From JAEUTH01 sp044230205 (GTDB lineage Bacteria > Bacteroidota > Bacteroidia > AKYH767-A > OLB10), in contig JBGARN010000007.1 in assembly GCA_044230205.1 (NCBI GenBank), positions 4,404 through 68,403 of the forward strand: a stretch of DNA of 64,000 nucleotides, in the 5' to 3' direction. Position 1 is the first letter of the stretch. The number at the start of each line of letters is the position of its first letter. The notes beneath the pieces are model-generated. The model did no database searches, was not told the origin of the DNA, and worked only from the letters and a program-made list of their open reading frames with translations. The translations under genes were made by a program, and so were the position numbers. Below, in pieces: positions 10,131 through 21,400 of this stretch.

Positions 10131-11141
10131 ATGATACGTAGTTATAAATACCTGTTAAGTTTAACTACTGCAATAGTAGTAATAGCAGGTAATTTATTGG
10201 GTAGCTGGTGGGTTGCAGGCAACCTTGTTTTTTCATTAGGCATTCTTGCAATGCTCGAAAGGTTTGTCAAGCCTAATTATGATAATCGTTTTGATAGCGA
10301 TGAATTTCTTCCTGACACCATTTTATTTTTACACGTGCTTATGCAGGTACTTTGTTTGAGCAGTTTATTTTATTCAATTGTTTGCAATCAGCTTTCAATT
10401 GCACAGTTAATAATTGCAGCCATTTCAACAGGCATAAATTCAGGAAGCAGTGCAATTGTCATTGCCCATGAATTAATCCATCGTAAAAATGAATGGTATC
10501 AATGGGCAGGTAAGTTCTTATTATTTACAGCCGGCAACGTTTACTTTTATATAGATCATTTAAGAGTACATCATAAATGGGTGGGTACAGATAAAGACCC
10601 TGCAACATCAAGATATGGTGAAAGCTTATATCAATTTTATTTCCGTACAACAGCCGGCCAGTTTAAGAGTGCACTAAGTAATGATGCTGAGCGACTAAAA
10701 AAACAAAATTTAATGCCATATGGCTTTAACAACTATGTGGTTGCTTCATGCTTCATGTTAGTGGTTTTAATGGCTGCACTATTTTACTTATTGGGAGTAA
10801 AAGTTGTTGCAGCTTTTATTATACAGGCCATGATTGCAAATTTTTTACTGGAATACACCAACTATATTGAGCATTATGGTTTAACCAGGGGAGAAGGAGA
10901 ACGTGTTGCTGAATTTCATAGCTGGCAAAGTGATAAAGTTATTTCGCGGTATTTTTTAATTGATCTTTCACGTCATGCTGACCATCATTATTTTTCTTCG
11001 AAACCGTATCATACTTTAAAAAGTTATGAGAATGCACCGGTTTTACCGGGAGGATATGTAGAAATGATTTATTATGCATTAATACCTCCATTATGGTTTA
11101 AGACTATTCATCCTATTTTAAATAAAAATAAGCAGACCTAA
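10131..11141 (+). CDS. AlkB-like membrane di-iron hydroxylase (alkane 1-monooxygenase family)
   Basis: A 336-aa integral-membrane non-haem di-iron oxygenase. The three histidine boxes are present: HELIH starting at H113, HLRVHH at 143-148, and RHADHH with H282, H285 and H286. The NYIEHYGL signature (H248) separates AlkB/xylene-monooxygenase proteins from ordinary fatty-acid desaturases. About six hydrophobic segments surround the boxes. Characterised AlkB enzymes hydroxylate the terminal carbon of alkanes using rubredoxin and a reductase. No rubredoxin gene is adjacent, so the substrate could instead be a lipid or other hydrophobic molecule. The family call is strong; the alkane substrate is unproven. 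Confidence 0.88.
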   Translation: MIRSYKYLLSLTTAIVVIAGNLLGSWWVAGNLVFSLGILAMLERFVKPNYDNRFDSDEFLPDTILFLHVLMQVLCLSSLFYSIVCNQLSIAQLIIAAISTGINSGSSAIVIAHELIHRKNEWYQWAGKFLLFTAGNVYFYIDHLRVHHKWVGTDKDPATSRYGESLYQFYFRTTAGQFKSALSNDAERLKKQNLMPYGFNNYVVASCFMLVVLMAALFYLLGVKVVAAFIIQAMIANFLLEYTNYIEHYGLTRGEGERVAEFHSWQSDKVISRYFLIDLSRHADHHYFSSKPYHTLKSYENAPVLPGGYVEMIYYALIPPLWFKTIHPILNKNKQT

Positions 11142-11275
11142 CTTTGTATACTAAAGTTTAAATTGTAAAGAGTTCCATTGCTTTAATTTATTAGAAACCA
11201 TTTCAGACATTTTCGCACCATTTCATGTAGTAGGATAAATTTTATCAACAATATTTTGGCGAAATATTAAAAAAA

Positions 11276-11307
11276 TTTGGCGAATGACTTTTTTTGAATT
11301 AAATTTG
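11276..11307 (+). promoter_or_regulatory. Bacteroidota-type promoter of the 1644-aa secreted protein
   Basis: TTTG at 11276-11279, a 20-bp spacer, then TAAATTTG at 11300-11307. Both elements and the spacing fit the primary sigma-factor promoter of Bacteroidota. The likely start of transcription is about 11312-11315, leaving an untranslated leader of roughly 30 bases before the ATG at 11347. Confidence 0.6.
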
Positions 11308-11346
11308 TAATCGATAATCTAAATCACTTTTTATCCCCCTAATCCT

Positions 11347-14300
11347 ATGCAGCAGCTTTTTAAGTGCCTGTTAGCGACATTTTTAACGCTAATACTAACA
11401 GGAAATTCAATTATTAATGCACAAGTCACAGTTTATCTTGGTAAACAATCAATAGTACCCGAAGACTATTTCGGGTATAATGGATCATCAGTAATTAATG
11501 CAGATGGTCCTGCTTATGACACACAATGGTTTATGGATTCATTAACTAATTTGAGTCCATCAGTTGTAAGGTATCCGGCTGGTTTAATTGGTAATTATTG
11601 GGACTGGCAAATCGGTCACTTTATTAAAGACCTTCCGCAAAATACAGTATTACCTAAATATTTTTATAACCTCGATACCCGTAACCTGGACCTATATACG
11701 TTAAAAAATCTTTGTGAACGAGTTGGCGTAAACCCGATTATTAATTTAAACCTGTTAACGAGTGATCATTTCTATCAAACAGCAGGCTTAATGTTTGCCA
11801 ACAGTATTAACCTTCCGGTTAAATATGTTGAATTCGGTAATGAGTTTTATCTGGATTATAAAGCAAATGAAAATGCATTTCCAACTGCTGAAAGTTATAT
11901 TCAAACTGCCAATTACTGGGCCGATTACATAAAAAGCCGACCTGGTTTTTCAGGTCAGAAAATTGCTGTTGTAGGCAGTATTGATAATTATCCCGAAGAG
12001 CCTCGCATAAGCAGACGAAACAGGTGGAATACAGTAGTTGCATCAAATGCAAATTCAAATATTGATGCTGTTGCTTTGCACTGGTATCTATCCACATCGC
12101 TCGGAAACCTGGCTGTTAATAATCAGACAGCGCCTTTGGTTTTAGCCAATACTTTTTCAGGCTACCAGAATCTTAAAGATGAATTAAATGAAATACGTAA
12201 TGCCGGCAAAGAAGCCTGGTTTACTGAGTTTAACCTTTACGATAAGGGTCATTGCCTCCATCAGCATTTTATACATGGATTATTTACTTCAGCAATGGCG
12301 CTTACTTTGTTGCAGGATCCGGTTGTAAAGCATATCGATTGCCATGATATTGTAGGGAGTTCCAATAAATCTTCCATTTTCAATGATTCACTGGGTCTCG
12401 ATCTTTCTGGATATACAAATGATGGTGTTAATTGTACTCCGTATCCTGTGCCTGCCTCAAATCCCCGTGAACTTACTTCGCAGGGCAATTGTTTGGTATT
12501 GCTAGCAAAAGCAATTCAAAATGCAAAAACCAAACGGCAACTTGCTTTTACAGGAGGCCCTAAACTACCAGGTGGTTATGAAGCTCTTTTTGGATATCAG
12601 TTTGACGGGCCAATAAGCACAGAAATGATTATTCTAAACCTGGATAGTACTGATCAAACAATTAATATCCCATCGGCTACATGGAATTTAGCCCAGGGAA
12701 AATACATAAGCGTTTATCCGGGACCAGGTGGTGTACTTGATTTAATAAAAGGCACAGCAAAATTAAACCCGGGACAAATGGAATGTTCAACTACAGGGTA
12801 TTTATCTGCAGCCCAAACAATGACTTTAAAGGCCTATTCAATAACAAGAATTTTTGTTTCAAAAAATGCCATACGAGCCAAAGCCACTGATAATGCAATT
12901 TGCAGTGGCACAACAACTTCAGTTCATGTAAAAGGAGGTACCAATTATCAATGGAGCGGAACAAATCTTACCGAAATAAAAAGTGATAAATCAGTGATGC
13001 GTTTTACAGCCCCGATTGTAAGTTCTCCAACTAATTTTGTTTGTACAGTAACCGGGCAAGGCGGTGTGAAAGACAGTGTTACTATCCTGGTAAATCCTTT
13101 GCCTGTTGTTACAGCGCATGCAGATATTGATCATGTATGTAAAGGATCACAAATTAAATTATATGCTACCGTTAACGGTGCAAATTCAAATAATGTAGAA
13201 GTAATCTGGACCCCAACATCAAGTCTGGTAAACCCCGATGCTGATACGGTTTATGCGTATCCGTATGCAAATACAACTTACCTCTGTTATGCAACTGATG
13301 GAGTCTGCTGGGCCAGGTATGATTCAGTTAATGTATCTGTTACACCGCATGCTGATGCCGGCCCTGACTATACGTTATGCGATGATAGCTTGCCATATAC
13401 GCTCACCGCCCAAAATATTGATCCGTTATTGACTTATGAATGGTATAAAAACGGGATTCTTGTCGGAACTGGTTCTTCAGTAGCTGTTAGCCCTTCATCT
13501 GCAACAACCTATACTTTAAAAGTTACTACAGCTAATAGTAATGGTTGTGTTGACAGCGACCAGGTTACAATTACGCCTTATACATGTTGTCCTTCAGCAG
13601 ATTATCCAACTCAACTGACATTTTTGCCCGGGCAAAAACTCAAAACTGATCTGATACCACGGTTAAAAGCTTTTTGTGCTGCTAATCCGGGCCATGGTTA
13701 TTGCAGTAATGACACACTGCGAGATTTTCCTGATGAAATTATGTTTAATGGCGACTTTTACGCTGATGCGAATTTTACATTCATTAATTGCGAAAAACTA
13801 AAATTCGGAGAAAAGGCACGCATTCGTTTTTCTAATAATGTGGCTAAATGCAAATTCGTAAAGTGTAAGCTGAATGCCGAAAACTGTTCCAATAAAATGT
13901 GGGGTGGGTTTTTCATGGATGATTTTAATTCACGTCTAACAATTGACAGTTGTACAATTACTAATGCGGAAATTGTTGTAGAAGGCCAGCGCGACCCTGA
14001 AATTTTTATTACCAACACCCGATTCGACCGTTGTTATATGGGCGTTTATCTACATGATAATGAGCAGCCCTTTGATGGAAAATTTTATGGGGATACCATG
14101 AGCTTTTCAGGAAGCCTTAAAGCACCATATTCAGGTATGAAACCATTATGCGCATTTAAACTTGATAATAGTCCTTCAGTAGTTATTGGCGATAGCACAA
14201 AGCCTCAAAACTATTTTAATAATTTACAATATGGTTTTATGGCCATTAATTCAGACATAACCTGTTATAATAACAAGTTTGAAAACATTTTGCAGTCAGA

Positions 14301-16281
14301 CTCAACCGATGGTATGAATGGTACTGCAATTTATATGATCAATCCATTTGGCTATGGTAATATAAATGACCCGACTCAATTATGGCCTGAGTATGCGCTA
14401 AGTGCCGGTGCTGATAGCACTGCATATCCTAACCGGTTTGTGAATTGCAAAAATGGTATTTACATTGAAAATGGTGATGTAAATATCAGAGGTAATGTTT
14501 TTACAGGGACTAAAAAAGCGATCAGCCTGGTTGGATGTATGGAAAAGCAAATTGATGTTCGTTACAATAACATCACAGGAGCTAATACCGGATTTGATGC
14601 GCTTGAATGTAAATACAGTGATATAAACATTTATAATAATGACATAACAACCAATAATCAAATCAGTGGGATTGATGCTACTCCTGCCATTCGAATTGCA
14701 GATGTAAATGGAGAATACAGCACGCCTACATTCAGAACAAATGTTATCCACAGTGGTGGAACACACGGAATCTGGATACAGAATAATCATAAGATTACCC
14801 TTGTTGATAATCTTGTTTATATGGATAACCCCAATACATCATTTGCAACATATGGTTTCCGTATTGAAAATGTTGATTCGCTTCGAACTAAATGTAATCT
14901 TGCAAAAGCCAGTTCAACTGCATCTGTTGCCAATAAAACAGGTATGTCATTTTCATTTTGTCCATATAATAACATGGATTGTAATACACTTGACAATGCT
15001 GCAACCGGTGTAGAATACCTGGCTAACTGTAACAACTCCATTATACGTAACAATGATTTCCGCTATCTGGACGATGGAATGGTAATAGGTGGAGTAGGGC
15101 TTACTGAAGGTGTTATCGGCCCGCAGCCGGTAAACCCGCTGTCAAAACCTAATAACAATAAATTCTATGGTCAGTATATAGAATCGGTTTCTGGTTCAGG
15201 TAAGTATAAAGGACATTTTGGTCATGCCGCAACATATGCTGTTAACTCCCAGTGTTCAGGTACAAAAGGCAGCAGTAAACAGTTTTTTATTTTTAAAGGC
15301 GATTCAATAAATATTCCATATCCTAATCTTTCATCAGGAGGTATTGCTTCTGCTTTAACTCCATATTACCAGGTTAAACCAGGGTCTGCATGTATAGTTA
15401 GCTGTAATCAGCCTAATCCAAACAAGCCTGTATTATTTTCAGGAAACTTCATAAAGAATGATGAGGTTGAAGAAGAAAATTTAATCCATCCCGAATTGAT
15501 TATTTCCGATGTGATTCCTTCAGTAAAAGAAGCTGCTACTTTGTATAACCTGCAATCAGATTTGTACAGCAGACTTAAGAATGATGAAAGCTTGCTGGCT
15601 GGTAATGCCGATTTACAAAGTACATACGAGGAATTACGTAACAGTAACATCGCCCGCTTTGATAACATAGAATCGCAAATTAAATTGCTTAATCAGCGTG
15701 AAAAGAACATCGATAATTTTAAAACAAAGCTTGAAGAATTATCACAACTCAATGATGAAATAATTGCCACCAACGTAGTTGAAAAAGCAGAAAAGCAATA
15801 CAATGCCATTTACTTCCGGTCGCTAAAAGCAAATGGAAAATTGTCTGAAAATGACTTAAGGATGTTAAAGCGCATAGCACACCAATGTCCTTACATAGCT
15901 GGAACTGCTGTATTTAAAGCGCGTTCATTATATATGCGCTACGAGCCAAGCCTGAATTATAACGACAATCAATTATGTACAGGTAAATATCAAATGAGTG
16001 AGCAAGAAGTAATGCAGGCAAAATCTCAACAATTAAACGTACAGTTATATCCTAATCCCGGCAACGGCTACTTTAATATTAATTACGATTTATCAGGATT
16101 TACGAAAGGCTCAATTGTTTTTTACAATGTTTTAGGAAATAAAGTTTACGAAACCCAATTAAATACCGAAACTGACAGGGGCGCACTTCAGTTAAGCGAA
16201 CTTGCCAAAGGTGTTTACAGTTATACAGTATTTGGTAATTCAAATCCTGTTGCCAAAGGAAAAATCACAATAATTAAATAA
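11347..16281 (+). CDS. Giant T9SS protein: clan-A glycosidase-like domain plus beta-helix
   Basis: A 1644-aa secreted protein with a signal peptide (1-25). Residues about 30-500 resemble a TIM-barrel glycosidase of the arabinofuranosidase/GH51-GH79 kind. YVEFGNEFY supplies the Asn-Glu acid/base pair (E166) and AWFTEFNLYD a candidate nucleophile (E294). Ig/PKD-like linkers follow (about 510-745, Cys- and Tyr-rich). A long right-handed parallel beta-helix covers about 760-1350, with repeated NN-rich turns. A Glu/Lys/Leu-rich coiled coil lies at about 1395-1500, and a T9SS sorting domain at about 1565-1644 (YPNPGNGYFNI near its start). The beta-helix may be a second carbohydrate-binding or lyase unit. 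The gene is monocistronic, with a strong terminator just after it. The substrate is unknown; the enzyme role rests on the two Glu motifs. Confidence 0.8.
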   Translation: MQQLFKCLLATFLTLILTGNSIINAQVTVYLGKQSIVPEDYFGYNGSSVINADGPAYDTQWFMDSLTNLSPSVVRYPAGLIGNYWDWQIGHFIKDLPQNTVLPKYFYNLDTRNLDLYTLKNLCERVGVNPIINLNLLTSDHFYQTAGLMFANSINLPVKYVEFGNEFYLDYKANENAFPTAESYIQTANYWADYIKSRPGFSGQKIAVVGSIDNYPEEPRISRRNRWNTVVASNANSNIDAVALHWYLSTSLGNLAVNNQTAPLVLANTFSGYQNLKDELNEIRNAGKEAWFTEFNLYDKGHCLHQHFIHGLFTSAMALTLLQDPVVKHIDCHDIVGSSNKSSIFNDSLGLDLSGYTNDGVNCTPYPVPASNPRELTSQGNCLVLLAKAIQNAKTKRQLAFTGGPKLPGGYEALFGYQFDGPISTEMIILNLDSTDQTINIPSATWNLAQGKYISVYPGPGGVLDLIKGTAKLNPGQMECSTTGYLSAAQTMTLKAYSITRIFVSKNAIRAKATDNAICSGTTTSVHVKGGTNYQWSGTNLTEIKSDKSVMRFTAPIVSSPTNFVCTVTGQGGVKDSVTILVNPLPVVTAHADIDHVCKGSQIKLYATVNGANSNNVEVIWTPTSSLVNPDADTVYAYPYANTTYLCYATDGVCWARYDSVNVSVTPHADAGPDYTLCDDSLPYTLTAQNIDPLLTYEWYKNGILVGTGSSVAVSPSSATTYTLKVTTANSNGCVDSDQVTITPYTCCPSADYPTQLTFLPGQKLKTDLIPRLKAFCAANPGHGYCSNDTLRDFPDEIMFNGDFYADANFTFINCEKLKFGEKARIRFSNNVAKCKFVKCKLNAENCSNKMWGGFFMDDFNSRLTIDSCTITNAEIVVEGQRDPEIFITNTRFDRCYMGVYLHDNEQPFDGKFYGDTMSFSGSLKAPYSGMKPLCAFKLDNSPSVVIGDSTKPQNYFNNLQYGFMAINSDITCYNNKFENILQSDSTDGMNGTAIYMINPFGYGNINDPTQLWPEYALSAGADSTAYPNRFVNCKNGIYIENGDVNIRGNVFTGTKKAISLVGCMEKQIDVRYNNITGANTGFDALECKYSDINIYNNDITTNNQISGIDATPAIRIADVNGEYSTPTFRTNVIHSGGTHGIWIQNNHKITLVDNLVYMDNPNTSFATYGFRIENVDSLRTKCNLAKASSTASVANKTGMSFSFCPYNNMDCNTLDNAATGVEYLANCNNSIIRNNDFRYLDDGMVIGGVGLTEGVIGPQPVNPLSKPNNNKFYGQYIESVSGSGKYKGHFGHAATYAVNSQCSGTKGSSKQFFIFKGDSINIPYPNLSSGGIASALTPYYQVKPGSACIVSCNQPNPNKPVLFSGNFIKNDEVEEENLIHPELIISDVIPSVKEAATLYNLQSDLYSRLKNDESLLAGNADLQSTYEELRNSNIARFDNIESQIKLLNQREKNIDNFKTKLEELSQLNDEIIATNVVEKAEKQYNAIYFRSLKANGKLSENDLRMLKRIAHQCPYIAGTAVFKARSLYMRYEPSLNYNDNQLCTGKYQMSEQEVMQAKSQQLNVQLYPNPGNGYFNINYDLSGFTKGSIVFYNVLGNKVYETQLNTETDRGALQLSELAKGVYSYTVFGNSNPVAKGKITIIK

Positions 16282-16347
16282 GAAATACTTACCCCTAGTA
16301 AAAATTAGCTGCGTTTAGTTTTTAGTTTTCCTTTTTTCAATTGTTGC

Positions 16348-16380
16348 AAAAATGCCTGCGAAAGCAGGCATTTTTGTTTT
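16348..16380 (+). terminator. Rho-independent terminator
   Basis: A perfect 12-bp stem (16348-16359 with 16364-16375) closed by a GAAA tetraloop, with a T-rich tract on the 3' side. It ends the transcript of the 1644-aa gene about 70 bases after its stop. Confidence 0.88.
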
Positions 16381-16577
16381 ACCATTATTTAAACCAGCAA
16401 AGGTGTAAGCACATATGAATGCTAAATTAACTTTTAAAGTTAAATTACCCTGTATTGTAGCTAGTTCACCAAATTCTTAGATGAATTATTTAAATAAAAG
16501 AACCTCATTTTGTATAATTGTAATAACGTTTAATAAACGATAAGTTTCTAAACGACCTTATTTCTGACATTTATACT

Positions 16578-18212
16578 ATGAAAAAATTTAGCCTTATTTT
16601 AATGCTTGCCCTATTTACGTTCAGTTCTAATGCTGAATATAAAGGATGGGAGTATGTTTATTGCAACTCGCTTGCTGGTCAAAAGTTTGCCAATGTATTT
16701 GGAGTGGAGTGTGTGCTGGATAGCAGTGGATATATTTATGAACTTGGAATTGCAGACTATGTACATGACAGCTATACTGATTATGACATTGTATTAGCCA
16801 AATTCGACTCTACAGGAGCTATTCTTGGTGATTTAATCATTAAAAGAAATGCAAACAGCAGTGATGTGCCGATTGCAATGCGTATTAACAAGGAGACAGG
16901 AAGAATTTATGTTTTGTCCAATTGTACACCTAAGGACAGTGATTCATTTGCAATCGTGTATTGCTTTGATACTTTTTTCAATCTCCTTTGGACCAATGAG
17001 TATAAAATAGCTACTGGAAATAACCTACATGCAAATGATTTGGCTATTGATGCATCAGGTAGTATAATCTTTACGGGTAACTATTCAACAGCAACACAGG
17101 GAAAGAATATTTTTATTCGTAAGATCAATTCTGCAGGTGGTAGTCCCAAAAATAAAATTTACAACAATAGTAATGCATTAACTGATGAGGAAGCATTCAG
17201 AATAGTTTGCAATGCCGATACCTCATTTTTTATTTTAGGTTACCAGGTTAAGCCTAATAAGGGAAAAGAATTCCTGCTTATTAAGTACAATAAGGCATAT
17301 CAAAAGGTATTCCAGGCGCCTTTTAATTTAAACATTAATGCTGTTAACGATGATTTTCCAGAAGACTTGGTAGTTAGTCCCACGGGTGATATTTATGTTA
17401 CCGGAAGAACTTTTATTAATACGGGTTTTCAGGCTGTTACTGTTAAATATAATAGTGCCGGAGTTAAGCAGTGGGCCAATGTTTATGCTCCATCCACAAC
17501 AGGCAACCAACTGATATTTTCAGAGGGCATGATATACGTTTCGTGTGATAGCTTTAATGTAATTGGTTACAATGAAGCCGGGCAACTATTAAAAGTGATG
17601 ACCTCTAACGGAGTAGCTATTCACGATTTTAAGCTTGACGTGAACAAACAATTACTTGCTGCCGGAAAAACGGATACCACTTACCTGGGTGTAGACAGTT
17701 ATCAGGGTTATATGACAAGGTGGGATACTGCAGGTAATCAGCAATACGAAAAGATGTTGCCGGCCTTTTATCATAACGGAATTGGCTATGCAAGTGAATA
17801 TTTTAAAATTGTACCGATACAAAAGGGATGGTATATAGTTGGTAAACGCTATAATTTTAATGCAACGCGCAGAGGTTATTGCATGAAACTTCAGATTTAT
17901 ACCTATCAACCGCTGCGAATCGCAGAGAGCGAGCAACAGGAAATTACTTTAAGCGCATTTCCTAATCCTGCTTCAACACAGGTGAAAATTCAAATGAATA
18001 CAGGGAATGCAACAAAAGCTGAATTAACGGTTTTTGATCTTTCCGGAAGATGCATCAAAACTTTCATGATTGATAATGTTCAGCAACCTTCAAGTGAGTT
18101 ACTCTGGAACCTTACTGATGAAAATGGAAATCAGGCAGGCAATGGGGTTTACCTTGTAAAACTTAAAACTGATAGTGATTTAAAAACAATTAAAATTCTG
18201 GTTAACCGATAA
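16578..18212 (+). CDS. T9SS-sorted secreted beta-propeller-like protein
   Basis: A 544-aa secreted protein with a signal peptide of about 19 residues (ending SSNAE). The body is built of repeated strands of the type GDIYVTGRTF and KYNSAGVKQW, spaced about 50 residues, as in SBBP/beta-propeller proteins of Bacteroidota. A T9SS type A sorting domain occupies about 462-544 (FPNPAST near the start, GVYLVKL near the end). No catalytic motif is visible. It stands as a single gene between two hairpin terminators. Surface adhesion or ligand binding is possible but not shown. Confidence 0.85.
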   Translation: MKKFSLILMLALFTFSSNAEYKGWEYVYCNSLAGQKFANVFGVECVLDSSGYIYELGIADYVHDSYTDYDIVLAKFDSTGAILGDLIIKRNANSSDVPIAMRINKETGRIYVLSNCTPKDSDSFAIVYCFDTFFNLLWTNEYKIATGNNLHANDLAIDASGSIIFTGNYSTATQGKNIFIRKINSAGGSPKNKIYNNSNALTDEEAFRIVCNADTSFFILGYQVKPNKGKEFLLIKYNKAYQKVFQAPFNLNINAVNDDFPEDLVVSPTGDIYVTGRTFINTGFQAVTVKYNSAGVKQWANVYAPSTTGNQLIFSEGMIYVSCDSFNVIGYNEAGQLLKVMTSNGVAIHDFKLDVNKQLLAAGKTDTTYLGVDSYQGYMTRWDTAGNQQYEKMLPAFYHNGIGYASEYFKIVPIQKGWYIVGKRYNFNATRRGYCMKLQIYTYQPLRIAESEQQEITLSAFPNPASTQVKIQMNTGNATKAELTVFDLSGRCIKTFMIDNVQQPSSELLWNLTDENGNQAGNGVYLVKLKTDSDLKTIKILVNR

Positions 18213-18243
18213 TAATATCCTGGAATAACTGTTACCTAGGCAG

Positions 18244-18274
18244 CCTGTTATGAATTTCGTAACAGGTTTTTTTT
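18244..18274 (+). terminator. Rho-independent terminator
   Basis: A stem of CCTGTTATGA (18244-18253) with TCGTAACAGG (18257-18266), containing one G-U pair and a 3-nt loop, followed by eight T residues. It ends the 16578-18212 gene. Confidence 0.87.
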
Positions 18275-18498
18275 ATTTAATACGATGCATTAGTACATCC
18301 GGAACCGATGAAAAAACAATCCCGAAATCTTTTTTCTAACAAAACGAAACACTTTTAAACAATAGCAGTAAAGTTGAATTTAGAATCGATAAATTTGAAC
18401 TCCTTTTGTTAGGCCTTTGTGCTCTTCTTCACTCATAGCTGATTATTTTTACATCAGGTTGTATTCACTACTACAAAACAAATTTATCCTTCAATTAA

Positions 18499-21400
18499 AT
18501 GCAGTTCTCTCACCTCCATGTTCATACACAATTCTCATTGCTTGATGGTGCAGCCTCTATATCTCAGTTATATAAAAAAGCTGTTGCTGATAAGCAGCCT
18601 GCCATAGCTATTACTGATCATGGCAACATGTTTGGTGTTTTCAGTTTTGTTGCCGAAGCGGCTAAATACAATACCAGCCAAAATCCAGAAGTAATAAAGC
18701 CTATAGTAGGCTGCGAATTTTATGTGGTTGAAAACCGGCACCGCACTTCCTTTACCAAGGATGATAAGGATATACGAAGGCATCAGTTATTTCTTGCAAA
18801 AAATGCAGACGGGTATAAGAACCTCGTTAAGTTATGTTCATTAGGCTATATGGAAGGGTTATATGGAAAGTATCCTCGTATAGATAAAGAACTTATACAG
18901 AAATATCATAAAGGATTAATAGCCACCACCTGTTGCATTGGAGCTGAAGTTCCTCAAACAATTTTACGCAAAGGTGAAGCAGAGGCAGAAAAAGTATTTA
19001 ACTGGTGGTTGAACTTATTTGGCGAAGATTATTACATCGAACTGCAACGTCATGATATGCCTGATCAGAATACTGTTAATGAAGTGTTGTTGAAATTTGC
19101 AGCTAAGTATAATGTAAAGATCATTTGTTCTAACGATTCACATTACGTTGACAGGCAGGATGCAAATGCACATGATATTTTGTTATGCATCAATACCGGT
19201 GAGAAACAGGCTACAGAAAAAATGAAGGATTTTGCTGATGATGATGTATTTGTTAAAGGCCGCAGGTTTGCATTTTACAATGATGAGTTCTATTTCAAAA
19301 CAACATCTGAAATGAGCGGAAAGTTTTCAGACTTGCCTCATGCGCTTGATAATACTAATGAAATAGTTTCAAAAATAGAGCCCCTCAAGTTAAAGCAGGA
19401 TATTCTGTTACCACATTACCAGATTCCTTCAGGCTTTGTTACACAGGATGATTATCTTGAACATCTTACTTATGTTGGAGCAAAAGAGCGATATAAAGAA
19501 ATTACTGCCGAAGTTGAAGAAAGGTTAAAGTTTGAATTGCACACCATAAAAACTATGGGCTTTGCAGGCTACTTTTTGATTGTAGCTGATTTTATCAAAG
19601 CAGGTCGAGATATGAATGTTCTTATAGGACCGGGGCGCGGTTCAGCTGCTGGTTCGGCTGTGGCTTATTGCATTGGAATTACCAATATCGATCCGTTAAA
19701 ATATAATTTACTGTTCGAAAGATTTTTAAACCCTGATCGTAAATCAATGCCCGATATTGATACAGATTTTGATGATGAAGGTCGGCAAAAAGTTATCGAT
19801 TATGTGGTGAAGAAATATGGTAAAAACCAGGTTGCACAGATTATTACGTATGGAACCATGGCGGCAAAGATGAGTTTAAAGGATGTAGCGCGTGTTCTTG
19901 ATTTACCGTTGCCTGATAGCAATGCATTGGCAAAGCTGGTTCCGGAACGCCCCGGGATTACTTTAAATGAAGTAGTGTTGAAAGATATTGATGGCGAAAG
20001 TGGAGTAAAAAGTAAATTCAATTTACAGAGTGATGAAGTGGATAATATTAAAAAGCTTCGCGAACTGTACAGCGGAACTGATATAAAAGCTAATGTGATT
20101 AAAGAGGCTCTTATACTCGAAGGTTCGGTTCGTGGAACAGGTATTCATGCTGCAGGAATAATTATTGCTCCAAAAGACTTAACCGAAATAATTCCTGTGG
20201 CAACTTCAAAAGAAACGGAATTACTTATTACTCAATTCGAAGGTAAAGTAATTGAAGATGCTGGAGTTATTAAGATGGATTTTCTCGGTTTAAAAACACT
20301 TACCATTATCCGTCATGCGCTTAAATTGATTGAGGAAAACCACAACGTAAAAATAGATATTGATGCTATTCCGCTTGATGACCAGTTAACGCTTGACCTA
20401 TATGCGAAAGGTGAAACCAATGGTACTTTTCAGTTTGAAAGTCCCGGAATGCAAAAGTATTTGAAGGAACTGAAGCCTGATAAATTTGATGACCTTATTG
20501 CCATGAATGCGCTCTACCGGCCGGGTCCTATTGATTACATTCCCAATTTTATTGCACGTAAACACGGAAGGGAAAAGGTGGTGTATGATTTGCCTGATAT
20601 GGAGGAATATTTAAAGGAGACTTATGGAATTACAGTTTACCAGGAGCAGGTAATGTTGCTGTCGCAAAAACTTGCAGGATTTACAAAAGGAGATGCGGAC
20701 ACACTTCGCAAAGCTATGGGTAAAAAGCAAATTGAGGTGCTGAATAAAATGAAGTCGAAGTTTATGGAAGGTGCTGCATTAAATGGACATCCACAGGATA
20801 AGCTGAATAAAATCTGGACAGACTGGGAAGCATTTGCCAGTTATGCTTTTAATAAATCGCATTCAACATGCTATGCTTTTGTGGCATTTCAAACTGCATA
20901 TCTTAAAGCACACTATCCAAGTGAATATATGGCGGCTGTGTTAACCAATAACCTTAGTAATATTGATAAGGTTACTTTCTTTATGGAAGAGTGCCGCAAA
21001 ATGCAAATTCCGGTTTTAGGACCTGACATTAATGAATCGGACTATATGTTCAGTGTGAATAAACAGGGGCAAATACGTTTTGGACTGGGCGGTGTAAAAG
21101 GTGTTGGTGAAAATGCAATTCAATCGTTAATACAGGAACGAAAAGCAAACGGGCCCTATAAATCTATATTTGATTTTACATCGCGTGCTAATTTACGTGC
21201 AGTAAATAAACGCACCCTCGAAGCCTGTGTATATGCAGGGGCTTTTGATAGTTTTGAAGGAGTTCACCGGGCCCAATATTTTGCAATAGATAAAGATAAT
21301 TTGAATGGTTTGGATAAGGCAGTAAAGTATGGCCAGGCGCATCATGAGCAGGCATCAAGTGCGCAGGTAAGTTTGTTTGGCGATGTAATGGAAGCTGAAA

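Noticed and set aside
14398..14790. 130-aa minus-strand open frame
   Set aside because: It is antisense to the repetitive beta-helix region, where lack of stops is an effect of repeat composition.
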